From Sphingobacteriales bacterium (GTDB lineage: Bacteria > Bacteroidota > Bacteroidia > Chitinophagales > Chitinophagaceae): a DNA stretch of 44,443 bases. The stretch covers positions 1 to 44,443 of the forward strand of contig JAPLEF010000048.1 of assembly GCA_026391525.1 (NCBI GenBank), read 5' to 3'. The notes beneath the pieces are model-generated. The model had not been told where the DNA came from, did not search any database, and saw only the letters and a program-made list of their open reading frames with translations. Shown in pieces: positions 8,691 to 17,290 of the stretch (positions within the stretch are counted from its first letter, which is position 1; each line of letters begins with the position of its first letter). The translations under genes were made by a program, and so were the position numbers.

Positions 8691-8978
8691 TCATCTTTTT
8701 AGTATTAATAGCAACTTTCTTATATTATATTTAGATTTAATATTATTTTTGAAAAAAGGCCATGGTTATTGTTACAATTATTGATTAGTGTATATATAAA
8801 GTAATGATTTACCTGCCGCAAAGGTATATCACGAGTAAAAGGGTCGAACCGGGGCGGTGGGTATCAAAAATATTTTTCGGATTGAAAATTGATACCAGGT
8901 TAATGTGGCATTAAAATAAGGGGAGCCTACAATTTTATAGAAGGTTACTATTGAAGATTTTTTTTGTAAATTTAGTAC
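8691..8978. other. AT-rich intergenic stretch with repeat scar
   Basis: These 288 bases separate the broken pstS from the DUF433 gene. Most is AT-rich with no convincing reading frame. The GC-rich island at 8844-8864 is nearly repeated at 9635-9655. A TAAATTTA -7-like box at 8967-8974 lies four bases before the DUF433 start codon. Confidence 0.5.
8844..8864 (+). repeat. 21-bp direct repeat, left copy
   Basis: The 21-base unit begins TCGAACC and ends GTAT. It matches 18 of 21 positions at 9635-9655 in the same orientation. The two copies bracket the DUF433/DUF5615 pair, about 790 bp apart. It may be the footprint of an insertion or a recurring intergenic unit of this genome. Confidence 0.5.
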
Positions 8979-9218
8979 ATGGATATTAGGGAACTCATCA
9001 CAATTGACAATGAAATACTCGGCGGGCAAACTGTTTTTAAAGGAACTCGTGTGCCTGTTGAATCTTTATTTGATCATCTTGAGGCTGGCATTTCTCTGGA
9101 CACATTTCTTGAAGACTTTCCCACTGTAACTAAAGATCAAGCAATCGCACTATTAGATTGGACAAACAAATTATTGAATTCGAAAAACTTAGACCAACTT
9201 TATGCGGCTCTTGCTTGA
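8979..9218 (+). CDS. DUF433 family antitoxin-like protein
   Basis: The 79-residue protein contains GGQTVFKGTRVPVESLFDHLEAG, LEDFPTVT and QAIALLDW, the standard DUF433 pattern of a small winged-helix-like DNA-binding protein. DUF433 genes are usually found directly upstream of a PIN-like DUF5615 gene and are regarded as antitoxins. That is the arrangement here: the next frame starts at 9202, overlapping the end by 17 bases, so the two are translationally coupled. It probably represses its own promoter. A TAAATTTA box lies four bases before the ATG, so the transcript may be nearly leaderless. Confidence 0.88.
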   Translation: MDIRELITIDNEILGGQTVFKGTRVPVESLFDHLEAGISLDTFLEDFPTVTKDQAIALLDWTNKLLNSKNLDQLYAALA

Positions 9219-9527
9219 TGAAAATCTACCAAAACGTCTCAAACTCGATTTTCCTGAGCAAGAAATTTATACAGTACGCGACAAAGAGTGGAATGGCATC
9301 AAAAATGGTGAGTTTTTAAAGCTTATGATCAAAAATAACTTTGACGCACTTTTAACTTTCGAAAAAACCTGCAGCATCAGCAAAATTTCGCAAAATATAC
9401 AATAGCTGTATTTGTTTTAGTAACAAAGATTAACAGCTATGAAGAGTTGACCAAACTAACTCCAAAGATTAAAGAATATTTGAATAATTCTCCACTTCCA
9501 ATTGCCGGAATTGTTATTGCTTCGTAA
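9202..9527 (+). pseudogene. DUF5615 PIN-like toxin, frameshifted
   Basis: The frame from 9202 gives MRLLLDENLP, VRDKEWNG and NNFDALLTFEK, the start of a DUF5615 (Mut7-C/PIN-like) protein with its first acidic residue in LLDEN. It then leaves the family sequence at an A6 run (9362-9367) and stops at 9405. Stepping to the -1 frame there restores ...NLQHQQNFAKY, TIAVFVLVTKINSYEEL and IAGIVIAS to a stop at 9527, which is the expected C-terminal half and a normal length of about 108 residues. One missing A explains the break. It may be an inactivating mutation, a read error, or slippage on the A run; I favour mutation or error. Confidence 0.8.
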
Positions 9528-9573
9528 TAATAGGTGGACATTTCCAACTTCTTTATTCAACTTCATTATTCAA

Positions 9574-9615
9574 CATTCCTTGTTCATCATTCCTTGTTCA
9601 TCATTCCATATTCAT
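9574..9615. repeat. Three tandem 14-bp repeats
   Basis: The unit CATTCCTTGTTCAT occurs at 9574-9587 and 9588-9601, and with two changes at 9602-9615. It lies just past the DUF5615 frame, in a TTC/CAT-rich filler typical of Bacteroidota intergenic DNA. No function is apparent. Confidence 0.75.
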
Positions 9616-9634
9616 CGAATGCGGTTCGTGAGCC

Positions 9635-9655
9635 TCGAACCCGGGCGGGGAGTAT
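9635..9655 (+). repeat. 21-bp direct repeat, right copy
   Basis: Second copy of the GC-rich unit at 8844-8864, with three mismatches. It ends 22 bases before the end of the convergent beta-helix gene. Confidence 0.5.
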
Positions 9656-9677
9656 GCGTAAAACTTACCACATTATT

Positions 9678-11090
9678 TTACTGCCGCTCATAACACCCCA
9701 AATCAGAAGCCAATCCTACCACTCTTGGTAAATCATCCAAATCGCGCGGTAAGCTGCTGTTGGTGCCCTGATCGATTACCGGTGAAAAAGGATTGTTATT
9801 GAAATGAAAATCGTAATAGCGGTTGCTGATATCAATACTATCGAAAAGCGGATCCTGATTTTTTATCACTGCCAGCAAGCTGCTATTGATAGGGTCGTTT
9901 ACCGCTTTATAAAGACAGTTTTCAAAGATTGCCGAGAATGTAGTATTTCCTTCACGGGTTACCAACACTTCATCATCAACAGTTCCCCCATCTCCCCAAA
10001 AAATGCAGTTGCGAAAAACAGCATCCAGATCGGTACTCAGCAACTGGCCATTTTGAAACAAGGCATTCGAAACCTGCAGTACCGGAAATTCATGAATGAA
10101 ATAGGTATTCGAATAGGAGGCAAGCGTGCAATGATCAAAACGGTATTTTCCGCCCAACTGGATGGCAACATTGTTGCCGCAATTGCTGATGAGGGAATTG
10201 CTCACCGATACATTACAATTTTGCGCCAGTAAACCATAATCACTCGCCTGACGGATAATGCATTGTTCCAGTACCAGCTTCGGATTGGTTTGAACCGCTA
10301 TATCTTCCGCCTGAATGGCACGGAAGGCATTGTTGATAACGGTAAAGGTTAACCGATTATTGGTACTGGTACTCCGGAAGTAAATTCCAGGCCAGCTTCC
10401 GGGCAGATCGCGATATCCTTCATCCAGCCGGTCGCCGGAGAAATGCACTTCGTTATTTTTTGTGCCATTGCACAACAGGCTTCCATCTACTAAAATGGTT
10501 GCTCCGGAATGGGCATAAATCCTGCATCCGCTTTCAATGGTAAGACTGATATTACTGTCTATCCGCAATCCGCCCAATATCACATAAGGCAGGTCATTCG
10601 TCCAAATGGTTGAAGATTGAATGGTTTGATTATTGAGAAAATGCGCATTTCGTCCGTAAGCTTCCAAAATCACTTTCCTGCTATTGTTGTTGTATTCAAT
10701 TTGGATGCTATCGCTTACAATAAATGGCAGTTGGCTGGTTGTAGGGTCGATGGTTACGGCTACGAATATGTATATGCTGTCGTTGGCCGCAATTTCAGTA
10801 TTATTGATTTCTGTTGCAGCAGTACCATTCACGTTCATCTTAAATGCACTGCCTGAACCGCCCATGAGTTTGATGGAACCGATCCTGAGTGCCTGATCGT
10901 TTTCATTGATCAGTTTGAATGAACGGGTTACCGAACCTGTTGTAGTAAAAACAGTGTCAAACTTTATACTGTCGGCAGTGATATTGAGCCTGGCTCCTGA
11001 ATCGGTGATGAAGCTTTCCTTCTTGCAGGAGCTTACTGCCAATAACAGGGCAATACAAATAAAAGCCATTATGGAAACGGTACGTTGCAT
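9678..11090 (-). CDS. Right-handed beta-helix lipoprotein
   Basis: I placed the start at 11090 (MQRTVSIMAF) because it puts a signal peptide ending VSSC directly at the N-terminus; the longer frame to 11192 adds residues that overlap comF. The 470-residue protein has an N-terminal Ig-like region of about 130 residues (FDTVFTTTGSVTRSFKLINEN, typical of secreted Bacteroidota proteins). A parallel beta-helix follows (VDGSLLCNG, VINNAFRAIQ, LEQCIIRQASDYGLLAQNC, SNSLISNCG), and the C-terminus is DLGCYERQ. Such proteins are surface or periplasmic, and some bind or cleave polysaccharide; no catalytic set can be assigned. It follows comF after 31 bases, so it probably shares the radA-comF transcript. 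Confidence 0.8.
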   Translation of the reverse strand: MQRTVSIMAFICIALLLAVSSCKKESFITDSGARLNITADSIKFDTVFTTTGSVTRSFKLINENDQALRIGSIKLMGGSGSAFKMNVNGTAATEINNTEIAANDSIYIFVAVTIDPTTSQLPFIVSDSIQIEYNNNSRKVILEAYGRNAHFLNNQTIQSSTIWTNDLPYVILGGLRIDSNISLTIESGCRIYAHSGATILVDGSLLCNGTKNNEVHFSGDRLDEGYRDLPGSWPGIYFRSTSTNNRLTFTVINNAFRAIQAEDIAVQTNPKLVLEQCIIRQASDYGLLAQNCNVSVSNSLISNCGNNVAIQLGGKYRFDHCTLASYSNTYFIHEFPVLQVSNALFQNGQLLSTDLDAVFRNCIFWGDGGTVDDEVLVTREGNTTFSAIFENCLYKAVNDPINSSLLAVIKNQDPLFDSIDISNRYYDFHFNNNPFSPVIDQGTNSSLPRDLDDLPRVVGLASDLGCYERQ

Positions 11091-11121
11091 AGCCAAAAGT
11101 AATTTTTTTTTGGCTATCCGC

Positions 11122-11823
11122 TCATTTAGTAGCGTAGGCAAGAGTAGCGATGCTGAGTTCAGTTCCTGCGATGCGAAGCAGATGCTGGCCACATGCTTCT
11201 AAGCTGGCGCCGGTAGTGAGCACATCATCCACCAGTAAAATCTTTTTTCCTGTAATTTTTTCTGGATGGATGATCGTAAAGCTTTCAGCAACATTCTTCC
11301 AGCGTTCGGCCCTTTGTTTACGGGTTTGGGTTTCGGTGGCTTCTTTTTTGATGAGGAGTTCCGTATTCACCGGTACTTGCATCACTTCTGAAATGCCTTC
11401 GCAAATTTTGGTCGCCTGATTGTAGCCGCGTTTGTATTCTTTTGATTTATGCATCGGCATGGGCATTATCAGGTCGAGCTGACTGAAACGGCTGCTGATC
11501 AACAGGCTCTCACCTAACAGGTTGCCCAGGAAGATGCCAACTTCCGGTTTGTTCTTGTACTTCAGTTGGTGCATGAGGCCCTGGATCAATTGCCCCTTTG
11601 AAAAATAATATTCACTGTGGGCGGCTTTGAGCTGTAGTCTCCCAAAAAAAATCGCTTCTGTAGTATTGTTATGTAAACCGGCAAAACCTGTACGGGGAAG
11701 TTCATGCAAACAATGCACGCATAAAAGTGCTGTTGTAACGGGCATATCCGCACCACACCCGGGGCAATGTTGCGGATAGAGCATATGGATTGCAGGCGCA
11801 AGAAAAGAACTGATCCATTTCAT
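11122..11823 (-). CDS. comF: ComF family phosphoribosyltransferase-like protein
   Basis: The 233-residue protein has an N-terminal double zinc knuckle (CPGC near residue 20 and CVHC near 35) and a C-terminal phosphoribosyltransferase fold. The PRPP-binding loop is KKILLVDDVLTTGAS, and RGYNQA is the conserved ComF motif. In naturally competent bacteria ComF works at the cytoplasmic side of DNA uptake with PriA and single-strand handling proteins. It is located 21 bases after radA, another recombination gene linked with transformation, so the pair may act together on incoming or damaged DNA. Confidence 0.9.
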   Translation of the reverse strand: MKWISSFLAPAIHMLYPQHCPGCGADMPVTTALLCVHCLHELPRTGFAGLHNNTTEAIFFGRLQLKAAHSEYYFSKGQLIQGLMHQLKYKNKPEVGIFLGNLLGESLLISSRFSQLDLIMPMPMHKSKEYKRGYNQATKICEGISEVMQVPVNTELLIKKEATETQTRKQRAERWKNVAESFTIIHPEKITGKKILLVDDVLTTGASLEACGQHLLRIAGTELSIATLAYATK

Positions 11824-11844
11824 TTATCGGGCTTTGCCCTCAAA

Positions 11845-13221
11845 TTAAAATAAATACTGGTAGAGTTCCTCTACTTTGCCTAAAGCAATCACTTGTATGG
11901 ATGAACTTTCTTTAGTTACCGCTTTTGCATTGTATTTGCTGACGATGATTTTTTCGAAGCCCAGTTTATTGGCTTCCGCAATGCGCTGATCGATTCGGTT
12001 GACGGCTCTTATTTCTCCGCTCAATCCTACTTCGCCCGCAAAACATATCTGTTGTGGAACAGGTACATCTTCATAACTGCTCAGCAAGGCACATACGATG
12101 GCAAGATCGATTGAAGGATCCTCCACTTTGATGCCACCTGCTATATTGATGAACACATCTTTGATGCCGAAATGAAAGCCTCCTCTTTTTTCCAGCACGG
12201 CCAATAAAAGTTGCAGGCGTCGCAAATCAAAACCACTGACGGTTCGTTGTGGTGTGCCATATACACTTTGCGTTACCAATGCCTGTGTTTCTATCAGTAG
12301 CGGACGCATACCTTCTATGGTTGCTGCAATGGCAATTCCGCTAAGCTGATCTTCTTTCTGGGTGATGAGAATTTCACTCGGATTGGTCACAGGCCTCATG
12401 CCAGCGCCTGTCATTTCATAGATGCCTATTTCTGCTGTTGAACCAAACCTGTTTTTTAAAGTGCGCAGGATACGGTAAGCATAATGACGGTCGCCTTCAA
12501 ACTGTAAAACCGTATCCACCATGTGTTCCAGTATCTTCGGACCAGCAATGGCGCCTTCTTTGGTGATGTGGCCAATCAGGAAAACAGGCGTATTGGTTTC
12601 TTTGGCAAATCGTTGCAACTCCGCAGCACATTCCCTGATCTGGCTGACACTTCCGGGAGAAGATTCCACAAATGGTGATTGCAGGGTTTGTACAGAATCA
12701 AGAATCACCACATCCGGTTTCAATTTCTTGATCTCTTTGAAAATCGTTTGCGTTTCTGTTTCGGTAAGCAGAAAAAACTGATCATTCTCTAATCCTAACC
12801 GATCGGCGCGCATCTTGATCTGCTGTTCACTTTCTTCTCCACTGATATAAAGTGTGCGGAGTTTTTTTAACATCAGTCCATTTTGTAAGAACAATGTCGA
12901 TTTGCCAATACCAGGTTCGCCGGCAACTAAGATGATACTGCCCGGTACGATGCCTCCTCCAAGCACCCTGTTGAGTTCTGCATCTTCAGTTACGATTCTT
13001 TTTTCTTCTGCACTGCTTACGTCTTGTAAAGCGATTGTTTTTGTTCTGGCTATGCCGTTGTAGTTTTCCCATTCGTCATGCTTCGCAGATTTGTCTGTTC
13101 CCTTATGTTTTACTTCTTCTACAAAACTATTCCACTCATTACAAGAAGGACACTTGCCTAACCATTTTGCACTTTCATACCCACAATGCTGACAAAAAAA
13201 AGCTGAACGTGTTTTACTCAT
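11845..13221 (-). CDS. radA: DNA repair protein RadA
   Basis: The 458-residue protein is complete. It has a C4 zinc finger at Cys10/13/24/27, a RecA-like ATPase with Walker A GEPGIGKST (101-109), the RadA-specific KNRFGS motif near residue 260, and a C-terminal Lon-like domain without protease activity (GGIKVEDPSIDLAIVCALLSS). RadA drives branch migration of recombination intermediates as a DnaB-like helicase. It is the first gene of a minus-strand set followed by comF and the beta-helix gene. The 431-base gap upstream is shared with the divergent TonB receptor gene. Confidence 0.95.
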   Translation of the reverse strand: MSKTRSAFFCQHCGYESAKWLGKCPSCNEWNSFVEEVKHKGTDKSAKHDEWENYNGIARTKTIALQDVSSAEEKRIVTEDAELNRVLGGGIVPGSIILVAGEPGIGKSTLFLQNGLMLKKLRTLYISGEESEQQIKMRADRLGLENDQFFLLTETETQTIFKEIKKLKPDVVILDSVQTLQSPFVESSPGSVSQIRECAAELQRFAKETNTPVFLIGHITKEGAIAGPKILEHMVDTVLQFEGDRHYAYRILRTLKNRFGSTAEIGIYEMTGAGMRPVTNPSEILITQKEDQLSGIAIAATIEGMRPLLIETQALVTQSVYGTPQRTVSGFDLRRLQLLLAVLEKRGGFHFGIKDVFINIAGGIKVEDPSIDLAIVCALLSSYEDVPVPQQICFAGEVGLSGEIRAVNRIDQRIAEANKLGFEKIIVSKYNAKAVTKESSSIQVIALGKVEELYQYLF

Positions 13222-13652
13222 GATGTAAATGTAAATTCAAATAAAGATTTGAAAAAAGAATTGATGACAGATGATGTTGTGCAGATCTTTTAAAGTTTGT
13301 ATCGAGAAAAAAAAGTGCAGATCAAAAAAACAAAAATGAGGAGTTCATACAAAGTAAAAGGGTCGGCATTTCTGCCAACCCTTTATACTTACTAACCCAT
13401 TAAATTCTGTTGCTAAATTACAAATTGCCGCCACATAAAAAAATTAATTTTCAAAAATGTGTATAAGTAAAAAGCCAAGGGGCTTCACTTTAAAAGTAGA
13501 TTTTAAATTCTATAAATAACAGATAATCAATACTTTAATTCATCTTTAATTACGATAAGAAAGGTCATTAGTTTGAAGATTATCCGAAATAAATAAAAAA
13601 ATAATATGGTTTACACAATAAACCTATTTATAATTGTGATAAATTTACCGAC
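13222..13652. other. Divergent radA/TonB-receptor intergenic region
   Basis: These 431 bases hold no convincing gene. Two structures stand out: the strong hairpin at 13357-13384 and a small AAGCC...GGCTT hairpin near 13473-13487. A TAAATTTA box (13640-13647) sits five bases before the TonB receptor ATG and may be its -7 element. Confidence 0.5.
13357..13384. terminator. Strong intergenic hairpin (bidirectional terminator or RNA element)
   Basis: AAAGGGTCGGCA pairs with TGCCAACCCTTT around a TTTC loop with a single mismatch, 12 positions in all. The A/T ends make it terminator-like on both strands, yet no gene ends beside it: radA and the TonB receptor both read away from it. It may end a small unrecognised transcript or act within a leader. 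Confidence 0.45.
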
Positions 13653-15914
13653 ATGAAATTTTGGCTGATTTTTATACTCATTCTTATCATGAAAGCAGGA
13701 GTTTCACAGGTCACTATTTCAGGAAAAGTGACCGATCAGAAGAACCGCCCTCTTTCTGGTGCGAGTGTAGTGATCAAAGATTCATATGATGGTGCCACAA
13801 CCGACAGTTTGGGAAATTTCAGCTTCCAAACCACCGAAACCGGCAATAAACTGTTAGAAATTACATTACTTGGGTACAGTTCTGCTCAAAAGGCTATAGA
13901 AATTGCGAAGGATAACATATTGGTAAATTTTAGCATAAAAGAGCAAATAACGGAAATGAATGCCGTGGTGATTACCGCGGGTGCCTTTGAAGCCAGTGAT
14001 AAGAAGAAAGGAACGGTACTTACTTCACTCGATATAGTTACAACAGCCAGTGCCGAGGGGGATATTACAGGAGCGCTCAAAACCCTTCCGGGTACCCAGC
14101 AGGTTGGCGAAACGGGTGGTTTGTTTGTTAGAGGGGGATCTGCGGCGGAAAGCAAGATCTATATGGATGGAAACCTCGTGAACAACTTTTTTTACTCGGC
14201 TGTACCCGGCATAGCATCAAGGGGTAGATTCAATCCTTTTCTTTTCAAAGGAACCATTTTCAGTACCGGAGGCTATTCGGCATTATATGGACAGGCACTT
14301 TCTTCAGCCTTGGTTTTAGAATCGAACGATTTGCCGGAACGAACAGAAGCCAGCTTATCTCTTTCTGTTGTTGGCCTGGGTGGCGGTATCCAAAAATTAT
14401 CAAAGGATAAAAAAGCTTCCTGGGGTTTTACTTATAACTATTCTAATCTTGCCCTTGCCTTTTCATTGATCAAACAGCAGCAGGATTATTTCAAATTCCC
14501 GGTATTTCATGAAACGGATGCCAATTTCAGAATCCGAACAAAATCTGGAGGAATGATTAAATACTATGGTTACCTGAGTACCGGCGATGTTGGCTTCAGA
14601 AGTGCAGATATCGACTCTTCCATTTTAAAAGATGCTTTCACGCTTCGCAATTTCAACACGTATCAGAATATCAACTGGAAAGAAAATTTGGGGAAGGGAT
14701 GGAAATTCTTCAGCGGCATCAGTTTCAGTACCAATCGGGATGACATCAGTAACGAATTAGAAAATGAAAGCGGCGAAAAAGTAGTCATTACCAATCCAAT
14801 CGGTTACGCTTTCAAGAATTATGAAGTAAAGGCTAAGTCTATTTATACGCAGGCTCGTTTTGTGCTTGAGAAAAAATTGAACGGCCTCAATATCATCCGC
14901 GGAGGTGCTGATTATTTTTACAGCCGCCAGCAAACAGATTTTACGGCTTACGACAGCAGTACTTACCAAACAACGGTTAAAGATAACCTGGTGGCAGTTT
15001 TTGGAGAAACAGATTTTTATCTTTCAAACGACCTTGCCGTAAAACTCGGTGCACGGCTGGAACATTCCAGTATAATGGATGAATGGAATCTTGCTCCTCG
15101 TGTTTCACTTGCTTACAAATTCCGTAACAAAAGTCAGGCATCTTTTGCATACGGCATTTTTTATCAGAATCCTGAAGTACAGTTGCTACCTGCCACCGGT
15201 CCGAAAATCGGATATGCGCAGGCTAGTCATTATATCCTTCAATATCAGAAAATCACCAGCCAGCGAACCTTCCGTACAGAAATATTTTATAAAGATTATC
15301 AAAGGCTACATAAAACAGATTTTGATGCATATGGCAGGCAAGTTGCCGACAATAATAACGGTAAAGGCTATGCTAAGGGAATGGAGTTTTTCTGGAGAGA
15401 TAAGAAAACACTGAAGAATGTGGATTATTGGATATCCTATTCTTTTCTCGATACCAAAAGAGACTATCTCAATTTCCCCATGCAAATGGAACCCAATTTC
15501 GCAGCCCGGCACACGGCTTCTTTTGTAGTGAAGAAATTCGTCTTGCCCTGGAAAACCGGTTTTAACGCCAGTTACAACTTTGCAACAGGAAGACCTTATT
15601 ACCAGATTGTTTACGATGAGGTTCAGAATAAGAATGTGATAACTGACAATGGCCGCACCATTAATTACAATAACCTGGGCTTTAGTGTGAATTACCTTCC
15701 TAATCTTGGTCGTAAAGATAAGAAGGCTTTCATCGTTTGGGTTTTGTCGATCAGTAATGTACTGGGCCAAAAACAGGTTTATAATTATACTTATGCCAGC
15801 ATGAGTACCCAAAAAATTCCCGTGGGTCCGCCATCAAAAAGATTTGTATTCATAGGATGCTTCATGAGTTTTGGAGTAGACCGGTCGCAAGATGCCATCA
15901 ACAACAATTTATAA
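13653..15914 (+). CDS. TonB-dependent receptor with CarboxypepD_reg-like N-terminus
   Basis: The 753-residue protein has a signal peptide (1-18), a carboxypeptidase-regulatory-like beta-sandwich (about 20-95: ISGKVTDQKNRPLSGASVVI), a plug domain (about 105-240: ALKTLPGTQQVGETGGLFVRGG, YMDG) and an outer-membrane barrel rich in alternating aromatic strands. The barrel ends in FGVDRSQDAINNNL rather than the usual terminal aromatic residue. This is an energy-dependent outer-membrane importer. No SusD partner follows, so it is not a classical SusCD polysaccharide system, and siderophore or small-molecule uptake is as likely. The next gene starts 23 bases later and probably belongs to the same transcript. 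Confidence 0.88.
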   Translation: MKFWLIFILILIMKAGVSQVTISGKVTDQKNRPLSGASVVIKDSYDGATTDSLGNFSFQTTETGNKLLEITLLGYSSAQKAIEIAKDNILVNFSIKEQITEMNAVVITAGAFEASDKKKGTVLTSLDIVTTASAEGDITGALKTLPGTQQVGETGGLFVRGGSAAESKIYMDGNLVNNFFYSAVPGIASRGRFNPFLFKGTIFSTGGYSALYGQALSSALVLESNDLPERTEASLSLSVVGLGGGIQKLSKDKKASWGFTYNYSNLALAFSLIKQQQDYFKFPVFHETDANFRIRTKSGGMIKYYGYLSTGDVGFRSADIDSSILKDAFTLRNFNTYQNINWKENLGKGWKFFSGISFSTNRDDISNELENESGEKVVITNPIGYAFKNYEVKAKSIYTQARFVLEKKLNGLNIIRGGADYFYSRQQTDFTAYDSSTYQTTVKDNLVAVFGETDFYLSNDLAVKLGARLEHSSIMDEWNLAPRVSLAYKFRNKSQASFAYGIFYQNPEVQLLPATGPKIGYAQASHYILQYQKITSQRTFRTEIFYKDYQRLHKTDFDAYGRQVADNNNGKGYAKGMEFFWRDKKTLKNVDYWISYSFLDTKRDYLNFPMQMEPNFAARHTASFVVKKFVLPWKTGFNASYNFATGRPYYQIVYDEVQNKNVITDNGRTINYNNLGFSVNYLPNLGRKDKKAFIVWVLSISNVLGQKQVYNYTYASMSTQKIPVGPPSKRFVFIGCFMSFGVDRSQDAINNNL

Positions 15915-15937
15915 TATCAACATTCAAAATCATCATC

Positions 15938-16588
15938 ATGAAAAAGTTACTGTTCGCCATCATCCTTTTTTGTTCAAGCACCGGCATGGTTCATGCCCAA
16001 TCTGAAAAATACCTGAATGCCATGAAAGGTAATCTTCAGGCGATCGATAGTGGTTTTAAGAATCCTGCCTATCTGTTAACCCTGGCCAATAATTTTGAAA
16101 GAATTGCCACTGCTGAAAAGACCCAATGGCTGCCTTATTATTACGCTGCTTTTTGTCAGGTACAACTGGCATTTATGGAGCAGGATAAGAACAAGATTGA
16201 TGGCATTGCCGATAAGGCTACTCAGCTCATCAATAAAGCAGATTCTCTGGAACCCAACAATTCTGAAGTGAGTTGTATCAAGAGTATGATTGCAAGCAGC
16301 CATATGATGGTAGATCCCATGCAGCGTTACATGCAGTATGGCCCTGAAAGCGAGAAGCAGCTTACGATGGCTTCAACCCAGGATCCAACAAATCCACGCC
16401 CTGATTTTCTTAAAGGCCAGGGTTTGAAATATACGCCCGAACAATTTGGAGGTGGTTGCAAAACAGCGAAAGTTGAATTCCAGAAAGCAATGGATAAATA
16501 CCTTGTTTATAAACCTGCATCAGAGCTTACTCCAAACTGGGGTATGGATATCACCAGGCAGATGTTAGAAGAATGTAATGCGAAATAA
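15938..16588 (+). CDS. Secreted TPR-like protein of unknown function
   Basis: I used the ATG at 15938 since it begins a clean signal peptide (MKKLLFAIILFCSS...VHAQ); the longer frame overlaps the receptor gene. The mature part of about 195 residues is alpha-helical with TPR-like spacing (NPAYLLTLANNFERIA, WLPYYYAAFCQVQLAF, INKADSLEPNNSEV) and ends MDITRQMLEECNAK. Homologous small periplasmic helical-repeat proteins are common next to TonB receptors in Bacteroidota but have no known activity. It lies 23 bases after the receptor and 30 bases before a membrane protein gene, so it is probably part of one operon. Confidence 0.75.
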   Translation: MKKLLFAIILFCSSTGMVHAQSEKYLNAMKGNLQAIDSGFKNPAYLLTLANNFERIATAEKTQWLPYYYAAFCQVQLAFMEQDKNKIDGIADKATQLINKADSLEPNNSEVSCIKSMIASSHMMVDPMQRYMQYGPESEKQLTMASTQDPTNPRPDFLKGQGLKYTPEQFGGGCKTAKVEFQKAMDKYLVYKPASELTPNWGMDITRQMLEECNAK

Positions 16589-16618
16589 GCCATATCTCTA
16601 AGCTTAATCTAACAAACT

Positions 16619-17290
16619 ATGCACGATAAAGAATTAAGTCATGAAGAAAGCCTAAAACTGATCAGCAGCATGATCGGGCAGGCAAAAGATGCCTACCATG
16701 ACACTGGAAGAGGTGCCATGTTGTGGGGTATTGTAATCGCTATCTGTTCAATAGTGAAGTTTACAGAAATTCATTTCAACTACCGGTTGCCTTTCGATAT
16801 TTTTCTGCTTACCATCGTAGCCATCATACCACAGATTATCATAAGCGCAAAGGAGCAGCGAAACAGAAACCGAAGCGTTAAAACTTATGATGAAGTATTC
16901 CTGAAATATATATGGATAGGTTTTGGAATAGCCATTTTCCTGCTGATATTTATCAATAATGCAGTGTTTCAATCCTGGCAACCCGTTGCAAAGGAATACA
17001 GGGAATTAACCGGAAATGCACCTGTATTCCAATTCAGTGAATTTGTTCCGGCTTATTTCCTTTTATTATATGGACTGCCTACTTTTATTACTGGAACGGC
17101 CTGCCATTTTAAACCTATGTTATGGGGAGGTATTTTTTGCTGGGTTTGTTGTTTGATCACACTTTACAGCAATACCGAAACAGATATGTTACTTACAGCA
17201 TTATCTGCTTTAGTAGCCTGGTTTTTCCCCGGATTACTCATGAAAAGAGAATACCAAAAAAGTAAACGCAAGGAGAGCGCTGATGTTTAA
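16619..17290 (+). CDS. Multi-pass membrane protein, regulator-linked
   Basis: The 223-residue protein has a short cytoplasmic helical N-terminus (ELSHEESLKLISSMIGQAK) and about five or six membrane helices: GAMLWGIVIAICSIV, IFLLTIVAIIPQIII, IWIGFGIAIFLLIFI, FVPAYFLLLYGLPTFI, MLWGGIFCWVCCLITL and LLTALSALVAWFFPGLL. The end is strongly basic (KREYQKSKRKES). I do not recognise a transport or enzyme family. The next gene, a winged-helix regulator, overlaps its last 8 bases, so the two are translationally coupled. That suggests a membrane protein whose level or state is tied to the regulator. Confidence 0.75.
   Translation: MHDKELSHEESLKLISSMIGQAKDAYHDTGRGAMLWGIVIAICSIVKFTEIHFNYRLPFDIFLLTIVAIIPQIIISAKEQRNRNRSVKTYDEVFLKYIWIGFGIAIFLLIFINNAVFQSWQPVAKEYRELTGNAPVFQFSEFVPAYFLLLYGLPTFITGTACHFKPMLWGGIFCWVCCLITLYSNTETDMLLTALSALVAWFFPGLLMKREYQKSKRKESADV

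Noticed and set aside
8844-8864. tRNA T-arm or tRNA remnant (GGGTCGAACC motif)
   Set aside because: No acceptor, D or anticodon stem can be built around it, and the same unit recurs at 9635-9655 as an intergenic repeat.
9362-9368. Programmed -1 frameshift at an A-AAA-AAC heptamer in the DUF5615 gene
   Set aside because: The zero-frame codons are AAA and ACC, so the tandem-slip geometry does not fit; single-tRNA or transcriptional slippage remains possible but mutation or a read error is simpler.
9502-9731. Small frames of about 64 residues after the DUF5615 gene
   Set aside because: They cover the 14-bp tandem repeats and the 21-bp repeat, overlap the convergent gene end and show no protein features.
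15306-15812. Minus-strand frame of 168 residues inside the TonB receptor
   Set aside because: It is a shadow of the receptor's coding strand with no family motif and no room for a promoter.
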